64,000 nt of DNA from contig CALODP010000007.1 in assembly GCA_942492055.1 (NCBI GenBank), forward strand, positions 1 through 64,000, read 5' to 3'. Positions 45,333 to 54,694 of this stretch are shown here, piece after piece. Position 1 is the first letter of the stretch; the number at the start of each line of letters is the position of its first letter. The DNA is from CALODP01 sp942492055 (GTDB taxonomy: Bacteria; Bacteroidota; Ignavibacteria; Ignavibacteriales; Melioribacteraceae). Below the pieces are notes generated by a model. That model searched no databases. It worked only from the letters and a program-made list of their open reading frames with translations, and was not told the origin of the DNA. Position numbers and translations under genes: made by a program.

Positions 45333-46150
45333 AGTATATTCACTACTTCTTTCATGATCAATGTCATTTTAGGTTCGGTTTTTTCAGCTGTTTCAATAAT
45401 TTCGCTTACATCAACCGGTCTCAAAGATTCAGGGAAACATTCGTCAGTAACGATACTAATTCCCAATACTTTCATTCCCATATGATTAGCGACAATGTTT
45501 TCCGGAATTGTAGACATTCCGACAACGTCAGCTCCGATGCCTCTTAAAAATCTGTATTCGGCTCTGGTTTCCAGATTAGGACCGGCAACAGCTACATAAA
45601 CACCTTTCTGTACCTTGATGTTGTTTTCCAAAGCTATCTCTTCGGCTTTCTCAATAAGCTCAAGAGAATAAGGTTCGCTCATATCGGGGAATCTCGGACC
45701 GAATTCATCATCATTAGGGCCAATCAAAGGATTATCTCCCAACAAATTGATATGATCAACCATCAACATAATATCCCCTCTTCTGTATAGAGGATTCATT
45801 CCGCCGGCGGCATTTGAAACAAGTAAGGTTTCAACACCCAATTTCTTCATCACTCTTACCGGATAAGTAATCTGTTTCATACTGTATCCTTCGTAGTAGT
45901 GAAAGCGTCCTTGCATGGCAACGACTTTTTTCCCGGCCAATGTTCCGAATATCAACTTACCACTGTGCGACTCAACTGTTGACAAAGGAAAATGAGGTAA
46001 TTGATCGTAGCTTATTTCATGCTCGATTTCAATTTCATTTACCAATCCACCCAAGCCCGTACCTAAGACAATACCTATCTTATATTCGTCCTGAGTTTTT
46101 TCCCTGATTACCGCCAGAGTATCATCTATCATTTCAAGTAGCTTACTCAT
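45329..46150 (-). CDS. punA: Purine-nucleoside phosphorylase (trimeric type)
   Basis: The enzyme cleaves inosine and guanosine with phosphate for purine salvage. At 273 residues it has the length of trimeric PNPs. Family motifs are IVLGTGLGGL, ESHSGKLIFG (phosphate binding), MQGRFHYYEGY, VSNAAGGMNP, AGPNLETRAE and VGMSTIPE. The base-binding region has SIVTDECFP. It overlaps both neighbours by 4 nt and so is part of the long minus-strand operon. Confidence 0.95.
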   Translation of the reverse strand: MSKLLEMIDDTLAVIREKTQDEYKIGIVLGTGLGGLVNEIEIEHEISYDQLPHFPLSTVESHSGKLIFGTLAGKKVVAMQGRFHYYEGYSMKQITYPVRVMKKLGVETLLVSNAAGGMNPLYRRGDIMLMVDHINLLGDNPLIGPNDDEFGPRFPDMSEPYSLELIEKAEEIALENNIKVQKGVYVAVAGPNLETRAEYRFLRGIGADVVGMSTIPENIVANHMGMKVLGISIVTDECFPESLRPVDVSEIIETAEKTEPKMTLIMKEVVNIL

Positions 46151-46689
46151 AAGAGTTTCTCCACAATATCGTCTACATTTATTTCTTTATTTGTCTTTCC
46201 GAAAGTTCCGTTATCAGGTTTCCGCACCTCTTCGGTAGAGATTGTTTCAACCTCAAAATCCAACAATGCCGCTTGAGTATCAATCATTGCCTTAATTCTT
46301 CCGAGTAGAAGATTCTTCTCTTCGCGCAACTTAAAAACCGTATTCTGAATGATCTCAGCTTCTGTTTTGGCTTTATCCAAAATCTGAGCCCCCTTTACCT
46401 CTGCCTCCTTAATAATCAAAGCATTTTGTCGCTTCGCAGATTCCAGAGTTTTGGTAGTAGTTTCCTGAGCGTTCAAGAGTGTACTTTGGAGTGTTTTCTC
46501 CATTCTTTTGAAGTTCTTAATATCCTCCTCACATTTCTCAAGTTTGGAAGAAAATTCTTCATTCTCTCTTTGTAAGCGCTCGAACTCATCGGAAAGAGAA
46601 TCGAGAAAAGCTTTTACTTCCTCTTTGTCGAAACCTCTAATCGCTTTCGAAAACTCCTGATTCTTTATACTGAAAGGGGTAAATTTCAT
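46147..46689 (-). CDS. DivIVA-domain protein
   Basis: From ATG at 46689 the protein has 180 residues. Its N-terminus MKFTPFSIKNQEFSKAIRGF then DKEEVKAFLDSLSDEFERL is the DivIVA lipid-binding and coiled-coil start; the rest is a long coiled coil with a low-complexity end. DivIVA-like proteins mark curved membrane and organise division or envelope synthesis. The frame is open four codons upstream (GTG), but the ATG has an AGGA just upstream and gives the canonical sequence. It overlaps yggS and punA by 4 nt each. Confidence 0.9.
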   Translation of the reverse strand: MKFTPFSIKNQEFSKAIRGFDKEEVKAFLDSLSDEFERLQRENEEFSSKLEKCEEDIKNFKRMEKTLQSTLLNAQETTTKTLESAKRQNALIIKEAEVKGAQILDKAKTEAEIIQNTVFKLREEKNLLLGRIKAMIDTQAALLDFEVETISTEEVRKPDNGTFGKTNKEINVDDIVEKLL

Positions 46690-47387
46690 TGATCCTTCCA
46701 CGTTTTGTTGTAATCTCTTTCTCCGAAAATGGCACTCCCGATTCTCAACATCGTTGCCCCTTCTTCCAGAGCAATTTCGTAATCGTTTGTCATTCCCATC
46801 GAAAGTTCAGTTAGCTCAAATCCTTTTTCATTGAGCTTATCTCTCCAGAGTCGTAATCCTCCGAAGCATTTTCTTATTATCTCTTCATCTTCAGTGTAAG
46901 GAGCCATTGTCATCAAGCCAACGACTTTAATATTCTCGAACGACCTTATTTCCGCGACAAATTTACACAAATCCTCGAAAGAATGAATTCCGAATTTCGA
47001 CTCCTCTCCGGAAGTATTACACTCAATCATTATTTTCTGAACCTTACCGATTGAGGCAGCCTTTTTATTTATTTCTTCGGCCAACTTAATCGATTCGACA
47101 GAATGAATATATTCCGCGGATTTTATTATGTATTTTATTTTATTCGTTTGCAGATGTCCGATAAAATGCCAGCATACATCTTGTTCAATCAATTCGTCTT
47201 TGTCACGAAGTTCTTGAGCCTTATTTTCTCCGAAATTTCTCATTCCGGAATTGTACGCCTCGATAATGGACGAAACTGGATTGTGTTTGGAAACAGCAAT
47301 AAGAGTGATATCAGAGGCGTTCCGCCCAATCTGGGAGCACTTTTCTGAGATTTGTTCCGATAATATATTGATATTTTCAGCAATCAT
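46686..47387 (-). CDS. yggS: YggS/PLPBP-family pyridoxal-phosphate homeostasis protein
   Basis: A 233-residue PLP-binding protein of the alanine-racemase N-terminal fold, with Lys34 in LIAVSKHNP as the PLP lysine and the family motifs FGENKAQEL, WHFIGHLQTNK, LMTMAPYTED and LSMGMTNDYEIAL. Members control PLP pools and amino acid balance. It is the first gene of the operon that runs to rluD and overlaps the DivIVA-like gene by 4 nt; yggS next to divIVA is a common arrangement. Confidence 0.95.
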   Translation of the reverse strand: MIAENINILSEQISEKCSQIGRNASDITLIAVSKHNPVSSIIEAYNSGMRNFGENKAQELRDKDELIEQDVCWHFIGHLQTNKIKYIIKSAEYIHSVESIKLAEEINKKAASIGKVQKIMIECNTSGEESKFGIHSFEDLCKFVAEIRSFENIKVVGLMTMAPYTEDEEIIRKCFGGLRLWRDKLNEKGFELTELSMGMTNDYEIALEEGATMLRIGSAIFGERDYNKTWKDQ

Positions 47388-47451
47388 CGCATTTTAAATT
47401 AAGATTCGGAATGTAGTTGTTTTAGTCTCAAATGTCAATCAAAAAGAGAAT

Positions 47452-47477
47452 AAAAAAAGGGGCAGCAACTACCCCTT
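47452..47477 (-). terminator. Terminator of the ribonucleotide reductase gene
   Basis: On the minus strand a 9-bp stem with one G-U pair (AAGGGGTAG/CTGCCCCTT) and a 3-nt loop is followed by a run of T. It lies about 33 nt after the nrdJ stop codon, with a weaker TAACT/AGTTA stem between. Confidence 0.88.
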
Positions 47478-47509
47478 AATTTATTTAACTAAAATAGTTA
47501 TTTTTTTTA

Positions 47510-50500
47510 TTAGCTACAACCTGTTGTAGCACCACAGGTATTACACTTCAGACAAGTACCGTTGCGAACCATAGTCATGGAGCCACATTCCGGACATATA
47601 TCTCCCGTGTATCCTCTTTCTCTGGCTTTCACCATTTCCTGTTGTTTGGCAAGAACTTTTGTTCTTCCGTTAGAACCGTTCCCGTTTCTCGGCTTTGCGG
47701 AATCTCTGTCCAGCTCAATCATTCTTTCGGAAATGATCTCTTCACTCTCGTAATCTTCGTCTACTATGCGGATACTCTCTCTTCCTTTCGAAAGAGCGCT
47801 ATCTTCGTTTACGTGAGCAAGATCGTTTCTTCCTAGATATGTAACCGCCAACTCTCTGAAAATATAATCTATTACCGAGGTACACATTTTGATTCTGTTG
47901 TTCCCGGCAACCGGCCCACTTGGCTCAAAACGAGTAAAGACAAAAGCGTCAACATATTCTTCCAAAGGAACACCATGTTGCAAACCAAGGGAAATAGCAA
48001 TAGCGAAACTATTCAACAAGCTTCTGAAAGCGGCCCCTTCTTTTGCCATATCGATAAATACTTCCCCTATCTGACCGTTATCATATTCACCGGTTCTGAT
48101 GTAAACAGTCTGGCCATTGATCTTGGCTTTCTGCGTGTACCCGGATCTTCTATCGGGCAAACGACGTCTCTTGGCAATATATCTGTGAATAATCTTTTCG
48201 GCGATCTTTATAATATCGTTTTTATCTTTCTTTTCTATTAAATCCTCAGCCTCTTCTTCCGGAACGGAATTAAGTGGCTGGGATAGTTTCGATCCGTCTC
48301 TGTAAAGAGCGTTCGCTTTAATACCAAGTTTCCAAGATTTCATATATACGGCTTTTACTTCCTCTATTGAAGCGCCGTTAGGTAGATTAATCGTTTTGGA
48401 AATAGCACCCGAGATGAAAGGCTGAGCGGCAGCCATCATGAAAATGTGCGCATCCGCATTAATGAAGCGTATCCCCTTTCTTCCGCATTTATTGGCACAA
48501 TCGAAAACAGGATAATCTTCATGTTTCAAAAATGGCGCACCTTCGATAGTCATGGTTCCGCAGACGTAGTCATTTGCGGATGCTATCTCGTCTTTAGTGA
48601 AGCCGAGAGCTCGGAGGAGATCAAAATCGAACTCTTCAAGAAGATCGTCGCTGACTCCCAGAGTATTTAGGACGAAATCCTCTCCAATGTTGAACTTGCT
48701 AAAGGCGAACCCAAGATCAAATACCGTAGGAAGAATAGCTTCAATCTTCGCAATAATATCTTCGGTAAAACCCTTAGCCTTAAGTGTTTCCGGGTTGATG
48801 TGAGGGCACCCTTGGAGAGTACCGGCACCTTTCGCGTATTTTACTATCTCGGTTATCTGTTCATTATTATAACCAAGCCTTTTTAGGGCGGGAGGGATGG
48901 CCTGGTTTATAATCTTGAAGTAACCGCCTCCTGAGAGTTTTTTGAACTTAACTAATGCGAAATCTGGTTCGATTCCCGTGGTGTCGCAATCCATAACCAA
49001 ACCTATGGTTCCGGTCGGAGCAAGAACGGTAACTTGAGCATTTCGGTAACCGTATTTTTCCCCCGTTGTAAGAGCCTTATCGGCATCTTCCCTCGCGGCT
49101 TCCAGCAAATCGGAAGGACAATACTTCGGATTAATACCTACCGGATAAATAGACATTCCCTCATATTCTTCGTGAGGAACATTGTAGGCAGCCCTTCTGT
49201 GATTACGAATAACGCGAAGCATATGCTCCCTGTTCTCAGCATATCGCTCAAAGGTTCCCATTTCCTTAGCCATTTCCGCAGAGGTAGTATACGCCTTCAT
49301 GTGCATTATTGCCGTAATTGCGGCGCATATAGAGTTGGCTTCTCTACTGTCGTATGGGATTCCCTGACGCATCAGCAAAGATCCTAAATTTGCGTAGCCC
49401 AAACCGAGAGTACGGAAATCGTAACTTAACTGAGCAACCTCCCGGCTTGGATATTGAGCCATCAGAACGCTTATTTCGAGTACAATTGTCCATAGTCTGG
49501 AAGCGTGACGAAATTCCTTAATATTGAACTGATGCTTTTCGTCGTTGTAGAAACGCACAAGATTTAAGGACGCCAGATTACAAGCGGTGTTGTCAAGGAA
49601 CATATACTCGCTACAAGGATTAGAAGCCCGGATCTCCCCGTTTTCAGGACAAGTATGCCATTCATTAATTGTGGTATGATATTGAATTCCCGGATCGGCA
49701 CAAGACCAAGCAGCATATCCGATATCTTCCCACAAATCTCTCGCGTGAATAGTTTTACAAGATTGCGGAGATCTTTTTTCTTCGGCGGCTTTCTCCTTTT
49801 CGGTTCTCCAGTATAAATTCCAGTCCCCGTCGTTTACTACGGCAGTCATAAATTCATTCGATACACGTACGGAGTTATTCGAGTTTTGACCGGATACAGT
49901 AGCGTACGCTTCCGAATTGAAATCGGTATTGTAAACAGGGAACTCAATAGATTTGAACCCTAACTTTGCCAAATGAATGACACGTTCGATGTAGTTCTCA
50001 TGAATTTTGGATTTCCGAGCTTCAAGAACAGCTTTATTTAAATATTTATTTGTTCTCTTGTTGAATCTGTCGTTTTCAGGATGCTCCTTGAAACAAGCCT
50101 CCATTACATTATTCAGATGGGAATTGCATAGTTGGGAACCGGCAACCAATGCCGCAACTTTTTGCTCTTCCAATACTTTCCAACTTACATATTCTTCAAT
50201 ATCAGGATGATCGATATCGAGAGTTACCATTTTGGCAGCTCTTCTGGTTGTACCACCCGATTTGATAGCGCCGGCGGATCTGTCACCAATTTTCAGGAAT
50301 GACATTAATCCGGACGACTTTCCGCCGCCGCTTAGGGGCTCGTTTGTTCCACGAATGTTAGAGAAGTTAGAGCCCGTACCCGAACCGTATTTGAACAGTC
50401 TTCCTTCACGCACCCATAAATCCATCAAACCACCCTCGTTAACGAGATCGTCATCTACTGACTGAATAAAACAAGCGTGTGGTTGAGGATGCGTATAAGC

Positions 50501-51067
50501 GTCCTGCGAAGAGGTCAATTTGCCTGTTTTATGGTCCACATAATAATGTCCCTGAGCAGGTCCGTTAATTCCGTAAGCCCAGTGCAAACCGGTATTGAAC
50601 CATTGAGGGCTATTGGGGGCGGCAAATTGATTCGCCAACATGTAAAGATGTTCGTCGTAAAACGCCAAAGCGTCTTCTTCGGTATCGAAATAGCCGGCTT
50701 TCCATCCCCAGTAAGTCCAGGTTCCGGCTAGTCTGTTAAACACCTGTCTGGAATCGGTTTCGGAAGAGAATCTCTCTTTTTCCGGCAACGCTTCCAGTTT
50801 TTCCGAATCGGCAAGACTTGGTTGCAACCATTTCGGAACATTCTTTTCGTTGGTCTTTCTTAATAATCTCGGAACACCCGCTTTTCTGAAGTATTTTTGC
50901 GCGATAATATCAGTAGCCACTTGCGACCACGATTTAGGCACATATACATCCTCCATTCTGAATACAATCGATCCGTCCGGGTTCTTTATTTCAGAAACCC
51001 TTCTCTCAAACTCTATTCCTTCAAACGGATCGGCTCCCTGCTTTGTGAAAAGTCGAGTAATCTTCAT
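47510..51067 (-). CDS. nrdJ: Vitamin B12-dependent (class II) ribonucleotide reductase
   Basis: The enzyme makes deoxyribonucleotides with adenosylcobalamin, independent of oxygen. The 1185-residue protein has the long class II layout: an N-terminal section with YWGWKAGYF and NQFAAPNSPQWFNTGLHW, SGGTTRRAAKMV, the active-site region SNPCSEYMFLDNTACNLASLNL with the conserved cysteine and glutamate, LAPTGTIGLVMDCDTTGIEPDF, and a C-terminal cysteine-rich end (CPECGSM ... CLKCNTCG). No intein or internal stop was seen. No cobalamin riboswitch or NrdR box was recognised upstream. It is monocistronic and divergent from malQ. (Longer motifs are quoted in part.). Confidence 0.95.
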   Translation of the reverse strand: MKITRLFTKQGADPFEGIEFERRVSEIKNPDGSIVFRMEDVYVPKSWSQVATDIIAQKYFRKAGVPRLLRKTNEKNVPKWLQPSLADSEKLEALPEKERFSSETDSRQVFNRLAGTWTYWGWKAGYFDTEEDALAFYDEHLYMLANQFAAPNSPQWFNTGLHWAYGINGPAQGHYYVDHKTGKLTSSQDAYTHPQPHACFIQSVDDDLVNEGGLMDLWVREGRLFKYGSGTGSNFSNIRGTNEPLSGGGKSSGLMSFLKIGDRSAGAIKSGGTTRRAAKMVTLDIDHPDIEEYVSWKVLEEQKVAALVAGSQLCNSHLNNVMEACFKEHPENDRFNKRTNKYLNKAVLEARKSKIHENYIERVIHLAKLGFKSIEFPVYNTDFNSEAYATVSGQNSNNSVRVSNEFMTAVVNDGDWNLYWRTEKEKAAEEKRSPQSCKTIHARDLWEDIGYAAWSCADPGIQYHTTINEWHTCPENGEIRASNPCSEYMFLDNTACNLASLNLVRFYNDEKHQFNIKEFRHASRLWTIVLEISVLMAQYPSREVAQLSYDFRTLGLGYANLGSLLMRQGIPYDSREANSICAAITAIMHMKAYTTSAEMAKEMGTFERYAENREHMLRVIRNHRRAAYNVPHEEYEGMSIYPVGINPKYCPSDLLEAAREDADKALTTGEKYGYRNAQVTVLAPTGTIGLVMDCDTTGIEPDFALVKFKKLSGGGYFKIINQAIPPALKRLGYNNEQITEIVKYAKGAGTLQGCPHINPETLKAKGFTEDIIAKIEAILPTVFDLGFAFSKFNIGEDFVLNTLGVSDDLLEEFDFDLLRALGFTKDEIASANDYVCGTMTIEGAPFLKHEDYPVFDCANKCGRKGIRFINADAHIFMMAAAQPFISGAISKTINLPNGASIEEVKAVYMKSWKLGIKANALYRDGSKLSQPLNSVPEEEAEDLIEKKDKNDIIKIAEKIIHRYIAKRRRLPDRRSGYTQKAKINGQTVYIRTGEYDNGQIGEVFIDMAKEGAAFRSLLNSFAIAISLGLQHGVPLEEYVDAFVFTRFEPSGPVAGNNRIKMCTSVIDYIFRELAVTYLGRNDLAHVNEDSALSKGRESIRIVDEDYESEEIISERMIELDRDSAKPRNGNGSNGRTKVLAKQQEMVKARERGYTGDICPECGSMTMVRNGTCLKCNTCGATTGCS

Positions 51068-51389
51068 TAATTTCTCCGATCTAAAAAATTTTTATTCTTG
51101 TATATACCATGCCCGTTAAAATCAACTAATTAGTCAATATTCTCCGGACCACATTTAACCGTACAGTATTAATATTGGGTAAGTATTTTATGTTTCTCAG
51201 CCTAAAATCAAGTTAAGACATTTTTTATTCTAAAGCAATATCCTGAAGAAAAATTAATATGGATATCACAATTAGTTTATTTTTCTCAACTCCTCTCCAA
51301 AATAATCAATTATCTTTTATAAAAAAGGTTGATTTTTTTCTTTAAATTACAACGTGAATTTTTTTAGAATCAAACTCGAAGGTTACTTT
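51068..51389. promoter_or_regulatory. Divergent nrdJ/malQ intergenic region
   Basis: About 320 AT-rich bases that must contain both promoters. I looked for a cobalamin riboswitch and for an NrdR box and found neither convincingly. Only short A/T tracts and a TATATA near 51099-51106 stand out. Confidence 0.4.
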
Positions 51390-52931
51390 ATGAAGTTTAA
51401 AAGATCCGCGGGAATTTTACTACATCCTACCTCTCTTCCCGGGAAATTCGGGATTGGCGATCTGGGTGATAACGCCCTTAAGTTTATCGATTTTCTTAAG
51501 GAGGCAGGGCAAACTCTTTGGCAGGTTTTTCCTCTTGGGCCAACAGGCTACGGAGATTCGCCATATCAGTGCTTCTCCGCTTTCGCGGGAAATCCGCTCC
51601 TTATTAGTCCCGAAATATTAGCTGAAGAAGGGCTCCTTTCGGATGAGGATCTTAATTCCGTTCCTCATTTTGATCCGGAAAATGTTGATTACGGTCCTGT
51701 AATCAACTACAAATACAATCTGCTTCGCAAAGCTTATGATAATTTTAAATCGCATAAGAAAAGTTTTAAGAAAGAATGTGGTAAATTTTGCGAAAAGAAC
51801 GGTTTTTGGCTCGATGATTACTCCCTTTTCATGGCTGTTAAAGCACACCACAACGGTATTGCCTGGACGGAATGGGAAGAGGATATCCGCTTAAGAAAAA
51901 AAGGAGCCATCAAAGAATGGACATCCAAACTGGAGGATAAAATTGAATTTCAAAAGTTTTTGCAGCTCAATTTCTTCAAACAGTGGGATAGAGTTAAAGC
52001 ATACGCCCATGAAAAAGAGATTCAAATAATAGGTGATATGCCTATCTACATTGCGGCCGATAGCGCCGATCTTTGGGCTAACAAAGAATTGTTCTCCGTT
52101 GATAAGAAGGGACGTCTGAAAACGGTCGCCGGTGTGCCACCAGATTATTTCAGCGCTACCGGACAGCTTTGGGGAAATCCTCTCTATAAGTGGAAAGAGA
52201 TGAAGAAGGACGATTACCTTTGGTGGCGTCAGAGATTCTCGCAGATGTTCGAACTTTTCGATATTATCAGAATAGATCATTTCAGGGCTTTCGACGCTTT
52301 CTGGGAAATACCGGGAGATGCCGAAACAGCGATCAACGGCAGATGGGTTAAAGCTCCGGGATATGATTTGTTTGATACCGTAAAGAAATATTTGGGTGAC
52401 CTCCCTATCCTTGCCGAGGATCTGGGTGTTATCACTAAATCAGTAGAGGAATTAAGGGATCATTTCGATTTCCCGGGAATGAAAGTTTTGCAATTCGCTT
52501 TCGGGCCCGACGGGGAAAAGAAATTCTTACCTCATAATTACATCGAAAATTGTGTGGTTTATTCGGGTACACACGATAACGATACTACCAGAGGTTTTTT
52601 CGAAGAGGAGAAGGGAAATAATTCCGGCATCTTCGAATGGGCTCAGCATTATCTTAACTTCTATCACGAAGATATAAGATGGGCTGTTATAAAAGCAGCT
52701 TACGCCTCGGTAGCTAATATTGTTATTACACCGATGCAGGATGTTTTGAATCTCGATACAAAAGCAAGAATGAATTTCCCCGGTAAACTTGGCGGTAACT
52801 GGACGTGGCGCCTTACCTGGGATCAAATAAACGGCGGACTTACCGGAGCTTATCATCATCTGGCCGAAATTTACGACAGGCCACCGAGAAAAGAACCGGA
52901 ATACGCGGAAATTGAAGTCGAAGAGGAATAG
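51390..52931 (+). CDS. malQ: 4-alpha-glucanotransferase (amylomaltase)
   Basis: A GH77 enzyme that transfers alpha-1,4-glucan segments in glycogen or maltodextrin metabolism. From ATG at 51390 it has 513 residues, normal for the type I MalQ. Family motifs: SAGILLHPTSLPGKFGIGDLG, QVFPLGPTGYGDSPYQ, the nucleophile region IRIDHFRAFDAFW, the acid/base region ILAEDLGVI and the third aspartate region GTHDNDTTRG. A GTG 36 nt upstream is in frame, but the ATG has a better ribosome site. The TerB-like gene follows after 6 nt. Confidence 0.95.
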   Translation: MKFKRSAGILLHPTSLPGKFGIGDLGDNALKFIDFLKEAGQTLWQVFPLGPTGYGDSPYQCFSAFAGNPLLISPEILAEEGLLSDEDLNSVPHFDPENVDYGPVINYKYNLLRKAYDNFKSHKKSFKKECGKFCEKNGFWLDDYSLFMAVKAHHNGIAWTEWEEDIRLRKKGAIKEWTSKLEDKIEFQKFLQLNFFKQWDRVKAYAHEKEIQIIGDMPIYIAADSADLWANKELFSVDKKGRLKTVAGVPPDYFSATGQLWGNPLYKWKEMKKDDYLWWRQRFSQMFELFDIIRIDHFRAFDAFWEIPGDAETAINGRWVKAPGYDLFDTVKKYLGDLPILAEDLGVITKSVEELRDHFDFPGMKVLQFAFGPDGEKKFLPHNYIENCVVYSGTHDNDTTRGFFEEEKGNNSGIFEWAQHYLNFYHEDIRWAVIKAAYASVANIVITPMQDVLNLDTKARMNFPGKLGGNWTWRLTWDQINGGLTGAYHHLAEIYDRPPRKEPEYAEIEVEEE

Positions 52932-52937
52932 TTTAGT

Positions 52938-53405
52938 ATGTTAGGTTATCTTAAAAATCTTATTCTCGGTGATAATCAATCCGAAATCGACGAAAAGGAA
53001 ATTTCAGAAGAGATGAGAGTGCGGGTGGCAACCTGCGCTCTCTTTCTGGAAATTGCCAATTCCGATGACGAAATATCTATCGAGGAAGAAAATCTTATTA
53101 AAAAAGTAATGAAAAACGCTTTCGAACTTAGTGAGTATCAGGTTAGCGAACTGATTGAGCTTTCGGAAGAGCAGGTTAAGAAAAGTGTTAGCCTTTATGA
53201 ATTTACCGAAACCATTAACGCCAATTTCAAAAAAGAGGCAAAGGAAGCGATTGTTAAACATCTCTGGCGTTTGATCTATATCGATGGAAAAATGAATGAG
53301 TATGAAGAGTATTTCCTCAGGAAAATCAGTCATAATCTTCATTTGGAACATGCCGATCTTATCGCTGCCAAATTGCAGGTAAAAAAGGAAATGAATATCG
53401 AATAA
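52938..53405 (+). CDS. TerB-like domain protein
   Basis: A 155-residue all-helical protein with the TerB fold pattern: VRVATCALFLEIANSDDEIS, then ALWRLIYIDGKMNEYEEYFLR-type helices (here HLWRLIYIDGKMNEYEE) with the conserved acidic metal-binding residues DDEISIEEE and DGKMNEYE. TerB-like proteins are linked to tellurite resistance and stress responses but many are uncharacterised. It follows malQ by 6 nt and probably shares its transcript. Confidence 0.85.
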   Translation: MLGYLKNLILGDNQSEIDEKEISEEMRVRVATCALFLEIANSDDEISIEEENLIKKVMKNAFELSEYQVSELIELSEEQVKKSVSLYEFTETINANFKKEAKEAIVKHLWRLIYIDGKMNEYEEYFLRKISHNLHLEHADLIAAKLQVKKEMNIE

Positions 53406-53486
53406 ATTACGATTTTCTATCCGGTTGTCACTCTTCCCCCGATTGTTTCAGCCGGTTTTCTCCTTTTTCTTCCCTTTCCAAATTAT

Positions 53487-53640
53487 TTCATAACACCACA
53501 GAGAAACAAGAGCGACTTACCACGGAGAAAAGGACAAAGAACAGTTCACCACAGAGGACTCTGAGAACACAGAGAAGAACAAGAGCGAGGGAAAGTGCAA
53601 TTCAACTTCGGCCAGTCAAAAGCCTGGTTTGCAGCAATGG
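53487..53640. repeat. Degenerate ACCACAGAG/CACGGAG repeat block, left of the 220-residue gene
   Basis: Several irregular units of the type CACCACAGAG, TACCACGGAG and AACACAGAGAAG, followed by CTTCGGCCAGTCAAAAGCCTGGTTTGC. The same units and the same 27-nt tail (with a few changes) recur at 54695-54890 on the other side of the gene at 53795. Confidence 0.7.
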
Positions 53641-53741
53641 TTCGTTGATTACCGAATTTTCAACCGGATCTACGACAGTGACCCAAGCAAAAGCTAATGG
53701 GGGAAGTTATGAAACAAATTAGTTTGGGTGGTATATAACAA

Positions 53742-53765
53742 ACCCCTTCGGGTTGTTGAAGGGGT
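53742..53765 (-). terminator. Hairpin after the 220-residue protein gene
   Basis: Perfect 8-bp arms ACCCCTTC/GAAGGGGT (53742-53749 and 53758-53765) with an 8-nt loop, 30 nt past the stop codon on the minus strand. The tail is TTTGTTATAT, so it is a reasonable intrinsic terminator. Confidence 0.65.
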
Positions 53766-53794
53766 CTGCACAAGGAGGTCATCAGGTTAAGAGA

Positions 53795-54457
53795 TTATGC
53801 CTTAACCGTTATGCCTAAAATTTCCAATAGTTGAGGATCATCTGCGAGAGCGAGGCGGGCTATCGCGATATAATCTCTCATCCAATCGTTTAGGGCGTCG
53901 AAAGCTTCATCTTTTAGTTGGGTGGCTTTCTGCGCTTCCCCTATCTCTGTTTCCTGCGCATTGTTCTTTTCTACCGCTAATAAGAAGGCGTCTTTCCCTT
54001 CTTGCATTTTTTCGAGGGTTATTCCGAAAAGAACCATCTTCTCCATTGCTTCTTCACTGGCCATTCCGTTGGTGTAGAATAATCTGACTTGTGTATGCCA
54101 CCCATTCCAATTTTTCTTTATTCTTTCGTTGAGACACATGGCTCTGTAGAGATCTGTTCCTTCCAGATTGCGTAGAGCTATTTTGGCCACTTTGCGAAGA
54201 ATAGAGTATTTTTTGTTGGCTACTTCTCTGGATTGTTCCAACTCAAGGGTGCTTTTGATTTGTTGACCATATTCTACTTTGAAGTTTGCAAGTAGAGCAT
54301 TAGCGTTGTTTAGGAGTGCTTCCCCTTCTTCGAGTTTCGCCTCGTTGTAGTTGAAGAGGGAAAGTAGAGCTTGTACTTCCGGATGGGTTTTCCCGTTGGT
54401 GATGGCTACCTGACTATCACCAAGGAATTCATCCGTACTTCCTTTAAAACGTACCAT
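53795..54457 (-). CDS. Alpha-helical protein of unknown function in a repeat-flanked unit
   Basis: A 220-residue protein predicted to be nearly all helical, without signal or membrane segment. It starts MVRFKGSTDEFLGDSQVAIT, has coiled-coil-like stretches (EAKLEEGEALLNNANALLAN; SREVANKKYSILRKVAKIAL), a central WNGWHTQVRLFYT and ends in DDPQLLEILGITVKA. I recall similar orphan proteins in other FCB genomes but no function. The gene has its own hairpin terminator, a long structured leader (54517-54629) and is bracketed by two related repeat blocks, so it may be a mobile or cassette-like unit. Confidence 0.75.
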   Translation of the reverse strand: MVRFKGSTDEFLGDSQVAITNGKTHPEVQALLSLFNYNEAKLEEGEALLNNANALLANFKVEYGQQIKSTLELEQSREVANKKYSILRKVAKIALRNLEGTDLYRAMCLNERIKKNWNGWHTQVRLFYTNGMASEEAMEKMVLFGITLEKMQEGKDAFLLAVEKNNAQETEIGEAQKATQLKDEAFDALNDWMRDYIAIARLALADDPQLLEILGITVKA

Positions 54458-54516
54458 ATTAACCTCTCGGTTGATTAGTTAATATTTTCGGGGGAACTCT
54501 TATACTTTAGGGAAAA

Positions 54517-54629
54517 TTGACCTTTGAGGAAATGGTATCGGGAATAGTCAGGCCGTCGGGATTTGTTCCCCTAAAACCTTATTTGCGGTTCGCCGGAGCG
54601 TTTTTTTAGGAGGACGAACCAAAGGTCAA
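54517..54629. repeat. 113-nt element with terminal inverted repeats in the leader of the 220-residue gene
   Basis: Perfect 10-bp outer arms TTGACCTTTG (54517-54526) and CAAAGGTCAA (54620-54629). Inside lie two further stems: GGTTCG/CGAACC near the right arm and GGGAA/TTCCC near the left. It could be a MITE-like insertion or a folded 5' leader that controls the gene starting at 54457. Confidence 0.6.
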
Positions 54630-54694
54630 TGTAACATTTTGGAAAATTTGTGTCAAGTTCTTTTTCCTTTTTCTTTTTCGGGAAACATAAATGA

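Noticed and set aside
51068..51353. Cobalamin riboswitch or NrdR box upstream of nrdJ
   Set aside because: I found no B12-box-like sequence and no good match to the 16-bp NrdR palindrome; only AT-rich sequence is visible.
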